Of a DNA stretch of 64,000 nt, positions 11,007 through 26,000 are shown one piece after another. The stretch comes from Styela clava. Taxonomy: Eukaryota > Chordata > Ascidiacea > Stolidobranchia > Styelidae. The position numbers were made by a program, and so were the translations under genes. Location of the stretch: positions 9,755,383-9,819,382 of the forward strand of contig NC_135252.1 of assembly GCF_964204865.1 (NCBI RefSeq), in the 5' to 3' direction. Each line of letters opens with the position of its first letter. The first letter of the stretch is position 1. Under the pieces are notes generated by a model. That model was not told the origin of the DNA. It did not search any database and was given only the letters and a program-made list of their open reading frames with translations.

Positions 11007-14000
11007 GTTTGTTAATTCGAAAATAAGAAGTCTGCCTTCTCGAATTTCGTAAATAAACTAGTGATCAATAATATTAATTTATAATCAGTAAATTACTAAT
11101 AGTTTGGCTTGGAATTGTGAAAATAATGATTCGGTTCACTAGAATCTGTAATCGGAAGTTCTTAAAAACGAATATCATAAATCTCTTTTCGATTATTTCT
11201 CGTTCTCTTATTGAATGAGTACGCAAACTTATAAATACTTTGAATTCATTTATGTTTGTTTCTTGTGAAATGATTTATCGAAAATATTCGTGCACTTCAC
11301 TTCTGATTTGCTCCACAATTTCCTCGAATGTTCGTTCATAATACCATGTATAATTAAACAATGGGTATAACATTATTTCAATGACGTTTAGCCGATAAAA
11401 GTTATTTGAATTCTCGCCAGAAAACCAGCCCTTTTACTATTGTGAATTGAAGAAAATATATAACTACGTCCTAATTTATCGACAATCAAGAAACGTCTTA
11501 TCCGTATTCTATTTGGCTCGTTTGATTATAGTCCAGGGTAATTTCTAACGAATTTTTCTGTTGTTCGTAGTGATTTACACGATTGGTGGAAACGCCGGTG
11601 GAGATCCTTGCGTATTCCCCATGGTTTTCATGGGAGTTACGTATTATTCGTGTACGACTGCTGGTAGATCGGATGGATATAAATGGTGTGCAACTACAAA
11701 CAATTATGCAGTGGATTATAATTGGGGATTTTGTCCTCAACCAGGTAATGTAAACACAAAGTGCAGTATAAGTAGCTGATTGTTGTCAGATAAATGACAA
11801 TGCATAATTCCATCCTCTCCTGTTCTAAAATATTGTTATTTTGTAGCATTTCCTTACAATGGGGAAAATAAATATGATTTCACTTACATATGACTTGATA
11901 TATATGGTATTCTAAAATAGCATGTGAAAGTTATAGGCTACTAACTCAGTAATTAGTATCGTATGGTAATCTTATCGTTGCCAAATGTTGGGAGGAAATT
12001 CAAAATTCGAAATCATTTTTAGTGCGTTCATTTTTTTACAATCTTGTTATCTTATTTAGTATACGGGTGCGGTGATTTTTGGGACGAAGAACCGTTCGGA
12101 AAATTTTGCTATCAGTTCAATTTTCAGTCTTCATTGACATGGGTGCAGGCGCGGGACGCTTGTCGACAGCAAGGCGCCGATCTTCTGAGTATAACAACTC
12201 CAAAAGAACAAGGATGGATAGCAGGTAGTAACCAGAAGATAGCCCACCAGAAAGTTTGAAATTCAATTTTTAATCGAATATATAATGATGACGTCTGGTA
12301 TTTTAATTTCTAAAAATTAAAACTGTTCCCTTTTGTTGATGTCATCATCACTTAACACATAACCTACATTCGGTATACAAAAAACTAACATCAAAAATCG
12401 AATGACAAAAATTATCCAATGTCAGTATACTCTTTTTCTCAATCAAACACTGTAACTTTGTATTTGAGTTCAACAAGAGAAGGCCCAACGTACAACATCC
12501 TTTTTCATGTTCTTAAGAAGAACATAAAACATGTAAACTTCAAGCGACAATAACAATACTATTCCATAATATGGAACTCGAAGATAATGGAATATATTTT
12601 ATGAAAAGTGAACGTTGAAATGAACACATCATAATTTTTGCATATATCATTTATTCAGGTCGTATTCAAATTGTCACAACCGTAATGTGGCTGGGATTGA
12701 GTGATATAACGGTGGAAGGTAACTGGGGATGGACTGATCAATCTCCTCTCACATATCTGAACTGGCGAGCAGGTAAACGTCTCGTAAAATGTGATCAATT
12801 TTTACACTATGTTGGCCGAAAAATCCCAAACGCTTTACTTTTTTATGCTTGAGAAATAGGAAAGCACGAGCTTCCACGTAGTGCGTGACCATCAGAGATT
12901 ACTCCAGAGAGTACAATGATTTCCTATTACTTCCTTTCTCGAAAATACTTTGTCACAATCGAAATTGAGATTAAATTGAAATCGAGCCTGTCAATTTTTC
13001 GCCTTTTTGGTCACACTTTGGGACTCATAAAAATTTCTGCTCAACCTTGAAAATTGAATTCTTTGGCAAGTACAGAACGCATACTCGACAAACAAATTCG
13101 AATTTTTTCCCTGACAAATTCTTAGATACAATTTACGAATAATACTATGTTGTACAGGACAGCCGAATAGTTATGGTGGAAACGAAGATTGTGGTGCAAT
13201 CATTACAAGAAATGGATTATGGGGAGACACACCTTGTTCAAGACAACTAAGCTTCATTTGCAAGAAACTTGGTATAGCGTTTTTGGAATTTGAAAATAAC
13301 TTTGTCTTCACATTACGCCGAATTAGTTATGTGACGATACCTCATATATATAAAAAAAATTGTCTTCAGATCTATAACGTACTGTATAAAGATGGAATTA
13401 TAGTAACACTATTTTCTTCGAATTAAGAGACAAATTCCTTTATTTCATGATTGTTTACAAAATCTGTTTTAATTATAGACGAATCTTCTACACCGCCTCC
13501 GAAAACGACTCCCACGCCATCAAACTCCAGTGATATAAATGTGGCTTGTTACCATGGTGATGGAACTTTTTACAAAGGGAACAAAAACACTACAGTTTCA
13601 AACAAAACTTGCATTAATTGGAAAGAGCATACTCCAAATTTTGGTAAGGCATTCTGAACTTAAGTAATTGATTTGGAAACCACATACATTTTTCACCGAT
13701 ATTGCTTCCCTGCCACTGTTAGTCAAAAAAATTATGATTAGGGCGAAAATGATTCGGATGGGGCATTCCCATTCATTTTCCTTATCACAACGATAACGAG
13801 AAATATTTTTGTATAATATACACTCAACTTTATGGAATGAAAATCATATGCTTAATTGTTCTAGGTTTAGAAGGAAGTTTTTGTCGAAATCCAGATCATT
13901 CACCAATGCCGTGGTGCTACACCAGTGATTCAAAGACTCCTTGGGAATACTGTGACATACCCCGATGTGAAGGTTGGAATTATATTTTGTCTACCACTGT

Positions 14001-17000
14001 CATTAATATTAGTAAATGCGCGTGAAAATGTTTTGATCATTTGCACCATTCAACGGCCTTCATGGCACTGACTAGTCTTCAGGATTTTTTTATTTTAGAA
14101 CATGACTCGTTCATGCTTGATAATCCAAGATTGGCTAATAGGTAAATATACCAGTAAACTACTTTTTGAAACACGGGGATAGGTCACAGTTCGACCGTGT
14201 ATGCCGGTACAAGGATTCCGATCTGTTGGTACCAGTTCACGACTGTTATAAGATGCCTCCAATAGGGGCTATTGGTATGCATCGAATTCCATTTTTGTTC
14301 TCTTCTGATATCGAATATTTCATTCACCTTTATCAGGCAATACCGCAGTATCGTTTCCGCAGATTTTTCAAAATGCTTGTTTTAGCGCAGTACTAAATAC
14401 AGTATTTAATGAAAAGCGATGTTTCCAACTTGACACAATTCTCCTTTTATAGGTCGAAAATACTGTAAACAAGGCTGGAAACAGGTCGGAGGACTATGCT
14501 ACAGGCTTGGATGCACTATACCATCAATATGGACGGCTGGTCAGGAACAATGCAAACGTGACGGAGCAAATCTTGCACGAATAAACAATGCAGAGGACAT
14601 GAATGAAATTTTTGCATGGTTAAAACAAATTCAACCCTGGACTGGTAATATTTGTAGTGAAAAAAATATTGCATAATTTTTTGCCGTAAAAGTAGGAATG
14701 ACCAATGACTTACATAACAGAATAAATCAAGCCTCTTGTAACCGTAACATTTTAACATTTTCATTTCCAATGATTTCATTTATGTTTGAGTTTTGAAACA
14801 ATGTAACATAGATTTATATAAAATCCACGAAAACTTGTAAAAATTGATTGTGTGATGATAATTTTTTGTGATGTAGATGGGAAGTAATTCATAATGAGCA
14901 TTTCCATGAGACGGAGAAAATATATATATATATATATATTTTCTCCGTCACATATATATATATATATATATATACATAATTAAACTTATTTCAGGCCTCA
15001 GTGAAATTTGGATTGGATTGAATGATCGAAATCACGAAATGATGTTTACATGGGTTCCCAAGCTTACGGTGAATTTTACTTACTGGGATAGAGATCAGCC
15101 GGATGATATTAAAGGTATGGACTCTTGCAGATTGTCAGACTACAATCAGTTTTTAGTTACTAGTTGCTTGTCAGCTTTTTAATATAGAGTGGGCTAAATA
15201 CCTTGTTGTACGTCATTATACTGCGACAATTTCTTTGCTGCTCATCAAGTATAATTGATTATCGTTTTGCAATATGGACATTGTCTCACATACGTCATGT
15301 TTTTGAATGACCTTTTTTTAATCACAGCCAACGTTTTACCCGAGTCTGGTGTAACAACCATGTTTGTTCTGTTGTAAATCCGGTAATTTCTTTTGTCAAC
15401 TTTATTCACTAATATTATTGATGAAGATGGTCAATACTTATTACCATTGGCCTAAATTTATACCTGCTAATAGCCCGTCTCTAATTCAAGGGACTGATGA
15501 TTGTGTGAGAATGAATCTGACAAGCGGGAGATGGAACGACATAAACTGCAACACAAAACTTCAGTTTCTGTGTGCCCAAGAACCAACGGAACCTAATATA
15601 CCTGATACCGGACTTTCAGACGGAATATGCCAGGGTAGGCAGTCTGGTGGAACACCAGGCAAATTCAATCCAGGGCAAGGTGAGATTGAGATTAATGTTC
15701 TGTTAGATAATATTTCACAGATTGAAAACAATAGAATTTATTTTTATTCTACTATATAGGTTCAAATGGAACATCAATTCAATATCCGACCGCACCTACA
15801 TTACCTGGTAAGTATTTCTTTAAATAGCAAACATTTCTTCAAGTGTGTGCGTGTATATAGTATTGCTCTCGTCGTAGTAATCTATTGATCCTTATGGCAT
15901 ATTGTTTATTTTCGTTTGTATGATTGTGGTTGGTCTTGCTTCAAAAGGAAAAAACGTACTTAAACTGATGTATTGATAAATTTTATACCAATCAATATGT
16001 TTTTTAAATTTCGGAGAAATTCTATAGATTTCAAAAAATGTAATATTATACCACGAGCATTTTGCTGCTTTTCTTCTATATATGTGTGCGATGCATTATA
16101 ATGGTTTGCTCAATTTATTTTCTGATTAGGCTGCGATGACGGTTGGGTTGGATATGGTCAATACTGCTTCAAATTTGAACACGATATGGCCAATTGGACA
16201 ATTGCTTATAGAACATGTAAAAATCGATATGGTGATGATGCAAAGCTAATTCTCCCTCACGATAGGTAAGTATAAAATACATTGCGCCCCCTTTTTTTTT
16301 ATAAAAACGTCATGATTTGTGATATGTAGACATATTTCTTTGATTTCCTAAGAGACCCAAGTAATATTTATTCCCTAAACTAAATTCGATAAAACGCCCT
16401 CGGCCACGTCAAAAAGTGGGACCCCGAGGTTTTCTATGAAATCACGGTCTAAAGGCAAGGCTTCAATTTGCAGATATGAGCAGGCTTTCATAGCAAGCCA
16501 ACTTGCTCGATACAGTGGTGACGTGAAGTTCTTCTTGAATATGTTGGCAGTAAATCGACAACCTCACTCATGGCTTTTCTTGGACGCAAATTTGGATAAT
16601 TTGACAAATACAAAACAGATATCATACACTTATTGGGCACGAAGACAACCTGTTGCACTACCGGATGTCAAATGTGAGTTATTATGTCCATTTTATGTAG
16701 AATGCTTTATGCAAGCAATCGTCGAATTTCCCTCTACGAAAGTATCTCCACATTATTAAAAAATGGCCTGGCCGAAAATGCGACACTTCTGTCCTGCGGT
16801 ATCGCAATGAATAAATTGGCCATCCCGCAACGGTTTTCTGGACTTTTCGCCCCTGGGGTGGTTCACATAACCACTGGTCGGTTACAGCTTCCTCCACCAC
16901 CAAGTCCATGCATCGGAGAGCAAATAACTGGCTAACTAATCCCATACCCGACATGGACTGGTAGTCGGACGAGGGGCCGTGTTCGCTACAGGATTAAGCT

Positions 17001-20000
17001 GTCTTATCGGCTCTCCCCTCCCCGGGAGAAATATGCGAATCTTATCCTATAAAGATGTGTTGTATTTCAGATGGTATGTGCGGTTACATCAGTGCTGGGC
17101 ATACTGGAGGCTTGTGGAGCGTGGGTGATTGCTCAGACACTCACCGTGTTGCATGCATGAAGATGAGAGAAGGTGCTACACCATATCCTCCTACGCCATC
17201 AACACCTCCTCCTGCCGACTGTCCCGATGGTTGGGAGGTAAGTAATGCTTTTGACGTCGTTTTTCGTAAAATCTCTATGATTAAAGCTATAAACAAAAGT
17301 ACGCCGAGATCTTGACTCTGCGACCAAACATAGTTTGACCCGATCTACTACAGATATTATATCAATATTCTCCTCACAGTAACTAAAACAAATATATATG
17401 ATATATAAATTGCAGGCAATTGGAGACAAATGCTACAAAATTTACGTCAAGCATTATCGGAGAGAACGCAAAACATGGTCTGAAGCAAGAGATTTGTGCA
17501 TTTCAAATGGTGGACCTGGCAACGTAGGACAAGGCAATTTGGCCAGCATACATAGTGTTCAACAAGAAGAAACATTAAAGAAGCTTTTGCCATACTGGGT
17601 GCCTGGAACAATATGGATTGGTCTTAGCGACCGAAACGGAGAGGGGAAGTATGTAGACCTGTTGAAATAACATGATAACATATAATATAATGTTGTAAAA
17701 ATCGCATTCTAATGAGCATGTGAAATATCAAAATTAACTTTACAATTTGGGGTGAAGTCATTTCAAATTACACACACATAAAGAATTAAAAATATAAAGC
17801 GAGAGGTGCGAGATTTAAAGCTAGTATCAGTGGATTACAGTTGCTAGTCTCAAGATTCTATTATTCAACCCAACACAGCCAGATGGCATATACACAGTAT
17901 TATTCATTATTTTAGAGTATCCATTCTTGCTATAATAGTGGTTTTGGTGTTGTTCTGTTGGAAAATAACACAAGAAAACGTTGAAATAAAAATTTATTAA
18001 CCCTCTACTAGACACAAAATCTCGCAAGTTCAATAGAAATTTTGGAATTTTGGCGTATAAAATTTTTTTTTAGAGGAGTGCGTTTTACATAATTGCTGAA
18101 TAGAACTCTGGCACACGGAAAGCCATGAGTAAAGCTTTCGGGCTTGATGGTAGACTAGACAAAAAAACTCATGTAAATTGGCAGTAGATCGACCGGCTGT
18201 GTTTTAATTGCAAATAATTTTTGTTTCTTTAATGATATTTTTACTGAAAGGTACACCTGGTCTGATGGCACCACACTGTCTTACATTAATTGGGCAGAAA
18301 ATGAGCCAAACAATAAAAATAATAACGAAGATTGCGTTGCATTTAATTCGCATAAGAGTCCACCAGCATGGAATGACGGAAATTGCAACACACTGAGAAG
18401 TTGGATGTGTCAAATCAAGTAAGACTACTATTCAGAATTATTCAAGTAGAGCTGCAACTAACTCAGTGAACAACCTATTGAAAAAGACAAACTGAAATTG
18501 GCTATAGAGCTCGTCAGATACTTAACGTGTTCTTCGTAAATCACGATGCGCTAAGTATTACTTGGGACCTTACCTATTAGTGAGATTTCGTTACATTTAT
18601 ATTGGAAAGGAATGTTATCCTGTTGTAGTGCCCTTCATCGCACAATATTCATGATTCTACTATTACTACAAAGATAATTACTTTTCTAGCGTTTAGCGTC
18701 ATCGAATACTTATGTTTATGAATGTGTTTTTAGTCGTGGTGCAGTTATACCTGATATGACGAATGTAACAACGCCTGCTCCAATAAACTGCGGAGATTCA
18801 TCATGGGTATATTTTAATGGAAGTTGTTATTATTTCAGGTAAGGGATATATCATTTAATTTATTGTATTAGCAGACTGACCAAACAGCAATGATCAAAAT
18901 AGTCTTCAAATTATGCCTAATTGTTGCCATAACATGATTTCGTTACTCAGCTTTTTCCGACGGAGCATTGCTAAAACTTTTATGAAGAATGCACTGTTAA
19001 CACAACGCCAATGAAACGATTAACGATATACAATGCATCACTTCGCGTTTCCTACTTCTTATTACATCTTTAGCTTGAATATTAGTTTGCTTTTTTATTT
19101 TATGAAAAAGGAGCAAAAGAATATGACGTCATAATTCAAAAAACTCTACCATTCACAATTCCTCGCAACATTGATAAATATAAATTTAGATGACAAGGTT
19201 GGGGTGGTTTAAAACCTAGATATAATAATTATTAATTTATATAATTAGAGTTTATAAAATTCAATAAAACCATATGAGATGTTTCTTTAGTTAGAAAAGA
19301 TGGCACTAACAGCATATGATATGTTTGCTATTTTTTACTGCATGATTAAATGTAAAAAATCCAAACTATAAGTGATGTGTAAACAAGGTATTTTTCATAA
19401 TTCAGTCAACGCGAACGATTAACTTACTACGACGCAAGAGACAGCTGCATGGAAAAGGGAGGAGATTTAGTGTCAATACATTCAATGAACGAGCAAGATT
19501 TTCTTCATGTTCAAATCCAAAGACAATCAACGATGGAATGGTGAGTTCAAAGTTCACTTTGAATCAACTAGAAAATGATTGCATATCATAAATGTCCAAT
19601 CCAGAAGATATATATGGTACTCTGTGTTTGGCCATGTATGATTTGAAATTTTCTCTAGCTGATTCTTGAAATAGTATGATGTTTACAATCACCTTTGTAA
19701 TTGATTGGGGTGATTTTATGCAGGAGGCTGCCGAAGCGTCTCGAAGATGCCCTCCGTAGTTGGTAAAGTACAAAAATATGAATATTCTGATTGCTTTATG
19801 TATTATAAAATTCGATGTTTAAAAACATATATACGTAGATAACTACAAAAAAACTGTAATAGCGCTCAATTTCGAGTAACACTTCTTGATTTTTTTACAT
19901 TTGTATAGATCATTTTCATTCAAAAATTTGTAATGTAGAAATAATACGATAGGACAACATTGCATAAAATTATTGTATAAGAACTAAAATATTCATATAA

Positions 20001-23000
20001 AAATTAGTTTTGTTTGTATCCGTTGATACTTTCAAAAACGTTAATTAATATTTGAACGTAGCAACGATAATATGTCAACCTTGCATTTTGTTTCAAAATG
20101 ACCTGTTTTGCTTAACTTATTGACTATATTTTTCTGCTATTATAAGCATTATAACGTACGTATTTGATCATATGCCGTTGTTTTTAAAAGGTGGATTGGT
20201 CTCGATAGCAACACTAGAGATCGAGAATTTCTTTGGACTGACGGGACGCCAGCCAACTTTTATATGTGGGGAGAAAGTAGGTTTCAAGCAATAATGCGCC
20301 AAAATTAAAACTATCACTTATTTTATATATAACTCTTTTTTTTGTTCTTATTTTCTCATTCAGTGTTCTACTTTTCGCCAATTCAAGTTCTGTAATTTAT
20401 TCTCACTATCAATTTTCTCGATATATATTTTCAACCATTATTTCCTATAGTGACCCTTATTTCGACACTGTGAACTCCGCTACCATATTAGAAAGGTCAT
20501 CATTATTTAACCATCCAATTGTAATTGATAATCTAAAATGGATTAGATCAGCTAAGACTTCTGATGCAGTCACACAGATACAATTGCTCTAACGTTTTTA
20601 TAGATGACGTTGACAATGTATAAATCCACATTTCTGTGATATTTTCCCCACCTATTTAATTTACTGAAAAACTTTGTTTTTCCATTTCACTCAATGCAGA
20701 GGAACCAAACGATGTTAATAGACAAGAACAATGCGTACAAATGTATCAAACGGAGGGACAATGGAACGACGTAAACTGCGGAAAGCGTTATGGGTAAATG
20801 TTATTATCGATATAATAAACCGTTTCATACATTGCTTGAAAATTCTTTTGTGGTAATATCATTTTTAGTGTGTTTACTTTTGCATTCCATTTTCTCGTTT
20901 AGTTATATCTGCAAAAGATTGAACGGTACCTCAACGACTGCGATCACTCCAACGCCAGAGTACCGACCAAGGGGATATTGTCCTGAGGATTGGTGGATTT
21001 ATCGGGGTTACTGCATTAAAGTGTTTGGCATAGGCGAACAAGACAAGTAATTTCACCTCTTTCACGTATTTATTATTGTGTAACAATACCAATATACATT
21101 ATTTTGCAATGAACACAAGCGACAATTACATACTCAATTATATTGTGCTATCTCATTGTGCTTTTTTCACATGGCTTCTGTAGTTTTAGACTGCTTGTTT
21201 AATATGGCCAACTATTAGTCACTTGGAATTACCAATATTGGTGGAATTGACAGCTAAGTGCAGTGCATGTTAATAATCTTTTACAGTAGAATTGATCAAG
21301 TCACAAAACATTTTCTTTTAGGTTGAACTGGACCGATGCGCGTGACGAATGTATGGCATTAGGAGGGAATCTCGTTTCGGTTTCAAATGCTCAGCAGCAA
21401 TCATACATAACGGTATCTACATTTTTCACATATCTAGGTCTAAGTGTAGATACGTCACTTTGTAATTAATATGAAAAGTTTGATAATGACGAACAATATA
21501 CCAAACAGCTGGTTGTAATAAATCTCACCTTTTGAGGGGCTCTGTCAAAATTACTGTTCACAGAATAGAAAAGAGCTGTTATCCTTTACCCACTGAACTT
21601 TCCTTCTAAAAAAGCAAACTGCAACCTTGAATCTTACTTCGTATCTATGTATGTACGTCTATATATCTTCAATTTCTTTTCTTTTTATATGACGCCTATA
21701 CACACGTTTCGCTCCAAACGAGGTCCTGTGTAAGCACTACTGATATCTAACGCTATATATTTATTTGTAAGGACTGAAATCGGTACCCCGTAGTGTATGT
21801 ACCAGGTTAGGGTTAGGTTATAATTTTATTTCGATTTTCCTTATTTTAGTTCTATTACGAGCTCGGGGATTGTCTGTGTTAGACAAGTGAATATACCCCC
21901 TGCCCATATGTTTCAGTCCCTCTACACAACTTGATGTAAAGTAGGCGAACAAAATTAGTTACCCCCATATTGATACACACACTTCTGGAGCGCCCTGGAA
22001 TCTTTCTAATCTGGCATTGCTACCAAATTTAGGTGAGGAGGGGCATGAAATTTAAACCCGAGGTGTGCAATCCGCGATGTCAACGATTTCAGTCTAATGC
22101 TTTAACCGCTGGGCACCGTCCTAATTAAAGGAGTTTAGGTAGATATAGCTTCAGCTTATCAAGACATGGATTATATAATAACAAACATTGCTCCAGACCC
22201 CTAAACAAACTGTATGTCTTATGCATAATGACAAATTCTGTTATATAATTTTGTTATTTATTTGTCATGTACAATTTTTTTCATTTTTATTAGAGTATGC
22301 TGATAGGAATCAATGCCACCGATATGTGGATTGGCTTGAATGATTTATTTGGTGAAGGCAGTTTTGTATGGAGAGATGGAACATCTTATCAATTTACAAA
22401 TTGGAAACATGGCGAACCAAATAGCCCCGCTTACAGAATAGCTGCAGCAAATGTAAGTGAATTCATGACAGTTTATAAATAAATTATTTTCTGTCAAAAA
22501 TTAGGCAATATTGTAGATGTTTGTAAGACAATGCAGCATACTCATTTGTGTTTTAAATATCACTTTTGAATTTGCTCGCTTTACCAGTTATTTATTCTGT
22601 CTTTTTCGTTGCATTGCTGTTGTTTAGTATGTGGGCATTCTTAAATTTGTAATTTGAAGACAAAGTAATTATAAAATAGATTTGTTATTTTTTTCTAAGA
22701 TAATGAATTAAAGAAAAGAATATATTTGCATGGACGTTGGCAGTGTACAAACTTCTGATTATTCTGTGCTCTTTGTTGAATATTTCCATATTATGGTGCT
22801 CGTGATTATGGTATGGCTATTTGATGTTGATGTTCATTTTTTATCTTGTAGCAAGACTGTGTGAAAATGGTGACAGAGAAATGGAATGTCGGTCGGTGGG
22901 CTGACGATGTTTGTGCAAACGAATACGCTTATATTTGTGAAAAACATCGATCTGCTAATGCCGAAGACTTATGTCGTGACAGCCCGAAGTGGCCTTCTAT

Positions 23001-26000
23001 GTGTCAGGTAATATTTTTTCAAATAATGTAATTTAATTGGTTGAAACACTTCATGTGGCAATTCGTTTTATCTAAGCATTTTCTTTAATTTTTCGCATTA
23101 TCGCGGAGATGTGACAGAAAATATTTGACTGATACTGACAGAGATTGTTCCTATTCATTTTTACCTTCCGTTTTATCGTAATTGAGTAATCTCACAGTGT
23201 GTTAGGAAAAGCATTCATTTTTGTCTTTAAAAAACGTTGGATTTTCATCACTATTTTATTTCACTGTATTAAACAATTAAAAATTAAAAAAATTAAAGAA
23301 AACGAATACAATCACTTCAGTAATCAATACGTTTCTTTTCAATCAAGGATGTAACAAAAAACAAAGATTGCAAGAAAATGAGACGAAGGCAAAAAGAAAT
23401 GTGTATGAGAACATGTCAAATGTGCGATAGATTTATAAAACCAGCTAAGTCTTCTAATGCCAATCCGTGTCAGAAAGGTTGGAGATCATGGAACAATGAA
23501 TGCTGGACATTAACTAAAAATAATATGACATGGGACGAGTGAGTACTTTGGTATTATTAGAGGATTAAAAGTTTTGATTCGAAAGTCTAAAATAATTTAA
23601 CATAATATAAAATAATCGGTTCCAGAGTTTAGTTTTCTCAAATGCATTACCGATGGTGGGATTCAATTTTTTTTCAAAGGTTTTGTATCGAACTCACTAA
23701 CAACAGGTTCCCTCATTTCACAAAACCATGGCGAACCTATAGCTTTAAAAACAAGATCGACTTCGATGATAATCACGACATCCCCTGAATTCCACTAGTA
23801 CCAACAATTAGGAAAATGCACATGACCTGTAACCAGCTAAAACTGCATAAGCCATAAATATTTAAATCAACTCAATTATAAATGGTCCTAGCCAGGTAAA
23901 GATTAATTTGGAGTGGTCACCCTTGTGCGGTATATTTAAACGGATGTAATGGAATCCTCCAGAAGCGTGAATGTTGTATGTAATACGGATTGTACACCGG
24001 AGACACACAGGGAATTTTCGCCCTTTTGTGATTCGATTTCATTTACACGTACAAATTCTTTTGCTAATAATCTATGTATTCATTTGTTCTTATGTACTGT
24101 GCTAAAATCATTCACATGACTTTGTAGGGCCACGAAATATTGCTCCGATGCTGGCGCTGAATTAGCAACGATAGGTGATGAATACACACAAGCATGGGCT
24201 TTCAGTCAACTTGCGGATCCAACGGAAAATCCGGACTTATCTCTTCCAGTGGGTCAGAAAGGTTGGATCGGATTGAGACAATACAAGGGATCTGATTCTT
24301 ACACATGGAACAGCAAATGGTAAGTTACTGGACTACGGTAATAAAATTGTGCTACTTTATGTTAGTATTTTATTGATATTTTTTATTGATGTTTTTTGAG
24401 TGTTTGACCTCGTTTCTTTAATTCAGTTTGAATATTTCCGTTTTATCTTTATTTATATCTTTTATTAATTTTACTAAACAAGAATTACAGTGTTTGTCTC
24501 TTAATCTGTTAATCTAATGTTATACAAACGAAACCATAGAAGTCGTAAAATGATATATCATAAAAAACAATTTCTGTTGCATTTTCTCAATATTTTAGTC
24601 AAATATTCAAATTATTTTTGCTACCAGGCCAGTGCTATACACAAACTGGGGCCGTGGTCAGCCAAAATCAGCCAATGGAACCACTCCTGGATGTGTTATT
24701 ATGGACGGTAAGACGGACAAAAGAAAGCAATGGCAAGGAGGGTTCTGGTTTGATACTGATTGTTCTAGTAAAATGATGGCACTCTGCAGAAAAAGCGACA
24801 AAAAGCCACCGAAAAATATCACAGTTTTTCCTGGAAAATGCCCTGACGTATGTACATAAATTTTTTTGTTTCTACAAATTTTGCGTGTGTTTATTCATGT
24901 TTTATTATAAAAACGCACAAAAACATTTATATGAAACATAATAAAACTACTTCAAATATATGTTATATCTTAGCAACTATAAATTTCATTTGCACCCATT
25001 AACCCACTATATTATCTATAACTTATACAGCATTCATATTTTGACACTTTTTAAATTTTCTGCAGAATTCGTGGGTGCCATATAAAGAAAACTGCTACTT
25101 ATTCCGATCGGAACAAATGTCAACATGGTACCAATCAGAGTTCGACTGCTTGAAACTGAATGCACATTCTGCTAGCATACATTCGGAAGATGAATCCAAT
25201 TTTATTATGCGTCAGTCAGCCAACACGAGATCATCTTCATTCATTCGGCGCAATGTGTATGTGGATTCATCATTTTTTTCCTAATTTGTATATTTAAAGG
25301 TGTAATCACAGTGTTCTTTTATTTACAATTGCAATTAAACACATCATTTCGTGATTCAAACTTTTTTATGGTTTCTCCGAACAAATTTGCAAATTTATTG
25401 AGGTCGCATCAATATTGTTATTTTCTTTTACTAGTTGGATAGGATTGTACAGATCGCTGGATGATGACAGTTACTCGTGGACAGACAATTCAGCTCTGTC
25501 TTATCTAAACTGGCAGGAAAAAGAACCTACAAAAAGTGGTGGACTGTTTAAAGTAAGAAATATGTCTAATCGATTATGATTTATTAGTTTATGTTTAGAT
25601 TAGTCCAATTTTGAAGTATAGCAGGGGATTAAAATTTTCGTTTGTTAATTTGGAATTAGTTTATATTAATTGTATCTTACATACAGTTAGTTCTCTATTC
25701 ACGAGTGCCTTACTTATATTTTGCAGGAGGTTTGCACCGAATTATCTGTGTCGAATGGCAAATGGTACGATACGACATGTAACAAAATTGGAATTTCAGT
25801 TTGTAAGATACCAAAAATGTTAGGTAAGAAAACTTCTGCATGTAGCAATTAGGGATCGTGCTACAATCCCGACGTGAAATGTTATTAACGGTGGTGCATT
25901 TGGATATCGGTATATTGCAAAAGATGTACAAACTTCTTTATATAATCAGAATTCATTGAATTACCTGGATTTGAAAATTGAAATATTATTGTGTCACTCG

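Noticed and set aside
14166-14396. A possible extra receptor exon between the kringle and CTLD2
   Set aside because: The frame has no matching splice phase, and exons 8 and 9 already join in phase.
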